This document shows positions 4,999 through 6,448 of a stretch of DNA of 6,448 nt, piece after piece (within the stretch, counting starts at the first letter, position 1; each line of letters starts with the position of its first letter). The notes beneath the pieces are model-generated. The model was not told the DNA's origin. It saw nothing but the letters and a program-made list of their open reading frames with translations, and searched no databases. Source of the DNA: Dehalococcoidia bacterium (GTDB taxonomy: Bacteria > Chloroflexota > Dehalococcoidia > Bin125); assembly GCA_007571275.1 (NCBI GenBank), contig RKRS01000211.1, forward strand, positions 1 through 6,448, given 5' to 3'. Position numbers and translations under genes: made by a program.

Positions 4999-5793
4999 CT
5001 AGAGATGCTTCAGCACGCCGCCGTCGACCTGGATGGCTTGACCCGTGATGTAGCCGCTGGCTTCAGAGGCGAGATAGACCGCCAGCGGCGCGACTTCCGA
5101 CGGCTCGCCAAAGCGCCGCATCGGGATGAAGCGCAGCAGCAGGTTCTCATCAGGGTTCGACGAGCCACGACCAGGGGTTGAGTCGGTCCAGCCAACCACG
5201 ATCGCGTTCACCGTCGTACCGCTCGGCGCCAACTCCTGGCTCAGCGCCCTCACCAGTCCGATCACGCCAGACTGGGCGGCGCTGTAGAGGCTGAGATTCG
5301 TCATGCCGCGCACGGCTGACGCGTCCAGCACGGCGATCAACCGACCCGGGCGGCCGCGAAACTCGCGCGTGGCGCTGCGGAAGGCGGCGTAGGTCCCGCC
5401 CAGGTTGGCCATCAGGATGCGCTGGATGTCGGCGTCGAGCGTCTTGCGGATCGGCGCCGCGTGATACAGCTGGGGAACCACGATCGCCGCGTCGACACCG
5501 CCCAGCTCCTTGCTGATCTTGCGCGTCGCCACCTGCACATTGGTCCCGTTGGACAGCTCCACGGCCTCGGTCGGTCCCGTTCCGCCGGCCTTCTTGAGGC
5601 GGAAGAGCGAGGTGCCGTCGGTGTTGGCGCTGGTCACGCCAACCGATGCTCCCGCCTCGCGCAGCGCTCCGACGATTGCAGTGGCGGCCGGCTTTTCCGC
5701 GCCGTAGACGATCACGCGACGGTCGGTGAGATCGAACCCCTGGAGCTTACCCTCGCCAGTTTCGGGCGGCGGTAGTGGATTCTGCTGACTCAT
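4999..5793 (-). CDS. Degenerate short-chain dehydrogenase/reductase (YxxxQ, catalytic Ser lost), probable non-catalytic partner, operon B
   Basis: A 264-aa SDR-fold protein with most active-site signatures gone. After a Pro/Gly-rich leader (1-19), the cofactor motif TGxxxGxG reads YGAEKPAA (30-37), keeping one Gly and carrying Pro35 at the central position. NNAG is replaced by VVPQ (105-108). The helix-4 Asn130 and Tyr170 remain, but alignment on the RG that follows (162-163) puts Asp157 at the catalytic Ser and Gln174 at the catalytic Lys. The xPG motif is VVG (199-201). The C-terminus (GYITGQAIQVDGG, 247-259) is still typical, so the fold is maintained. The start ATG overlaps the stop of the intact SDR upstream (ATGA), with GGAG ten bases before it (5804-5807). 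Retained fold with lost chemistry and tight coupling suggest a structural subunit like BbsC. An enzyme using different chemistry is less likely. Confidence 0.88.
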   Translation of the reverse strand: MSQQNPLPPPETGEGKLQGFDLTDRRVIVYGAEKPAATAIVGALREAGASVGVTSANTDGTSLFRLKKAGGTGPTEAVELSNGTNVQVATRKISKELGGVDAAIVVPQLYHAAPIRKTLDADIQRILMANLGGTYAAFRSATREFRGRPGRLIAVLDASAVRGMTNLSLYSAAQSGVIGLVRALSQELAPSGTTVNAIVVGWTDSTPGRGSSNPDENLLLRFIPMRRFGEPSEVAPLAVYLASEASGYITGQAIQVDGGVLKHL

Positions 5794-6448
5794 GATGACG
5801 GCACTCCGCCGATCCCCGACTGCACGTCCCAGCCAGTCGGCGCGAGACCACCGGCCAGCCCGCCGCCATCGATGATGAACGCCTCACCGGTCATATACGA
5901 CGACGCATCAGATGCGAGATAGACATCTAGCGGTCCGAGCTCCCACGCCTCACCGACGCGCCCAACGGGAATCCGCGAGCCCTGATTGCGCGCCCGCTCG
6001 ATTTCATCCTGGCCTTGCAGCTCTTTCTGCAGGACGAAGCCGGGCACGATGCAGTTGACCCGAATCCGTTCCCGCGCGAGCTGCGTGGCCAGCGACTGGG
6101 TCATGGTGATCACGCCGGCTTTCGCCGCTCCGTAGACGAACAGACGGGCGTCGCCGCGCATCGCCGTTCCCGAGGCGACGGTGATGATGACGCCCGGCTT
6201 GGACTCGGCGCGGAAGTGTCGAGCCGCGGCGCGGGCGCAGTAGAACGCGCTGGAAAAGTTCAGGTCGACCGTATCGCGCCAATCGTCGTCCGAGACCTCG
6301 ATCACATGCTTCAGCGAGGCCGCGCCACCGCCACCGGCGTTGGCAATCATGACCTCGAACCCGCCCCATTCCGCGATCGTGCGCTCGACCATCGCGTCGA
6401 CCTGTGCGGAATCGCTGACGTCCGTGGGAATTACCAACGCGCGCCGAC
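5790..6448 (-). CDS. Classical SDR family oxidoreductase, catalytic subunit of operon B (5' end outside window)
   Basis: The C-terminal 219 or so residues of a canonical SDR. The reading frame is open to the right edge (RRALVIPTDVSD), so the glycine-rich cofactor motif lies outside; the TTG at 6437 is an internal Leu, not a start. Visible motifs are TDVSD near 6425, IANAGGGG (NNAG variant, near 6345), helix-4 Asn (DLNFSS), Ser in VASGTAMRG, and YGAAK with Tyr at 6132-6134 and Lys at 6120-6122. It resembles the operon A SDR throughout, including IPVGRxGxAWExGPL and a long tail, GGGLAGGLAPTGW, followed by twelve residues. It overlaps the degenerate SDR by ATGA. An NAD(P)-dependent alcohol/ketone reaction is expected; the shared features point to the same class of substrate as operon A, possibly an acyl-CoA thioester. 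Whether a crotonase lies upstream cannot be seen. Confidence 0.9.
   Translation of the reverse strand, partial: RRALVIPTDVSDSAQVDAMVERTIAEWGGFEVMIANAGGGGAASLKHVIEVSDDDWRDTVDLNFSSAFYCARAAARHFRAESKPGVIITVASGTAMRGDARLFVYGAAKAGVITMTQSLATQLARERIRVNCIVPGFVLQKELQGQDEIERARNQGSRIPVGRVGEAWELGPLDVYLASDASSYMTGEAFIIDGGGLAGGLAPTGWDVQSGIGGVPSS

Noticed and set aside
1..6448. tRNA, rRNA, CRISPR array or riboswitch
   Set aside because: I saw no cloverleaf, rRNA-like stretch, regularly spaced repeat or riboswitch core in either strand; gaps between genes are all under 130 bp.

Overview
The window is 6.4 kb of GC-rich bacterial DNA, densely packed with genes, many of them starting behind good Shine-Dalgarno sites. 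Nothing in it is taxon-diagnostic. The mix of genes (duplicated short-chain dehydrogenases, an ADP-ribosylglycohydrolase, a TTC38-like TPR protein, a Panacea antitoxin) would suit a high-GC Chloroflexota or actinobacterial genome; this is inference only.

Left part (1-1285): the N-terminus of a TTC38-like TPR protein runs off the left edge on the minus strand. An ADP-ribosylglycohydrolase is transcribed divergently on the plus strand and ends 5 nt from the stop of the next, convergent operon.

Operon A (minus strand, 3801 to 1291): a crotonase-fold protein, a canonical SDR oxidoreductase (Ser/Tyr/Lys intact), then a second SDR in which the catalytic Lys is His and the nucleotide-binding glycine motif is damaged. 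Gaps are 4 and 11 nt.

Middle (3802-4998): a divergent control region holds a 7+7 bp inverted repeat. It is followed by a plus-strand, ATGA-overlapping pair: a Panacea (SocA-like, DUF4065) antitoxin and a small unrecognised protein, probably its toxin. A perfect 15+15 bp hairpin lies between this pair and the next convergent operon.

Operon B (minus strand, 6448 to 4999): another canonical SDR (N-terminus outside the window), overlapping by ATGA a second degenerate SDR that has lost the catalytic Ser and Lys and most of the glycine motif.

The main observation is that the same two-gene module, an intact SDR followed by a pseudoenzyme-like SDR, occurs twice. The two degenerate partners share unusual substitutions. 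This is the design known from BbsCD of anaerobic toluene degradation, a heterotetramer of active and inactive SDR subunits acting on an acyl-CoA. With a crotonase in the same operon, the modules most simply encode two heteromeric acyl-CoA-type dehydrogenases in a beta-oxidation-like route of unknown substrate. The toxin-antitoxin pair between them, in opposite orientation, looks like an independent cassette.
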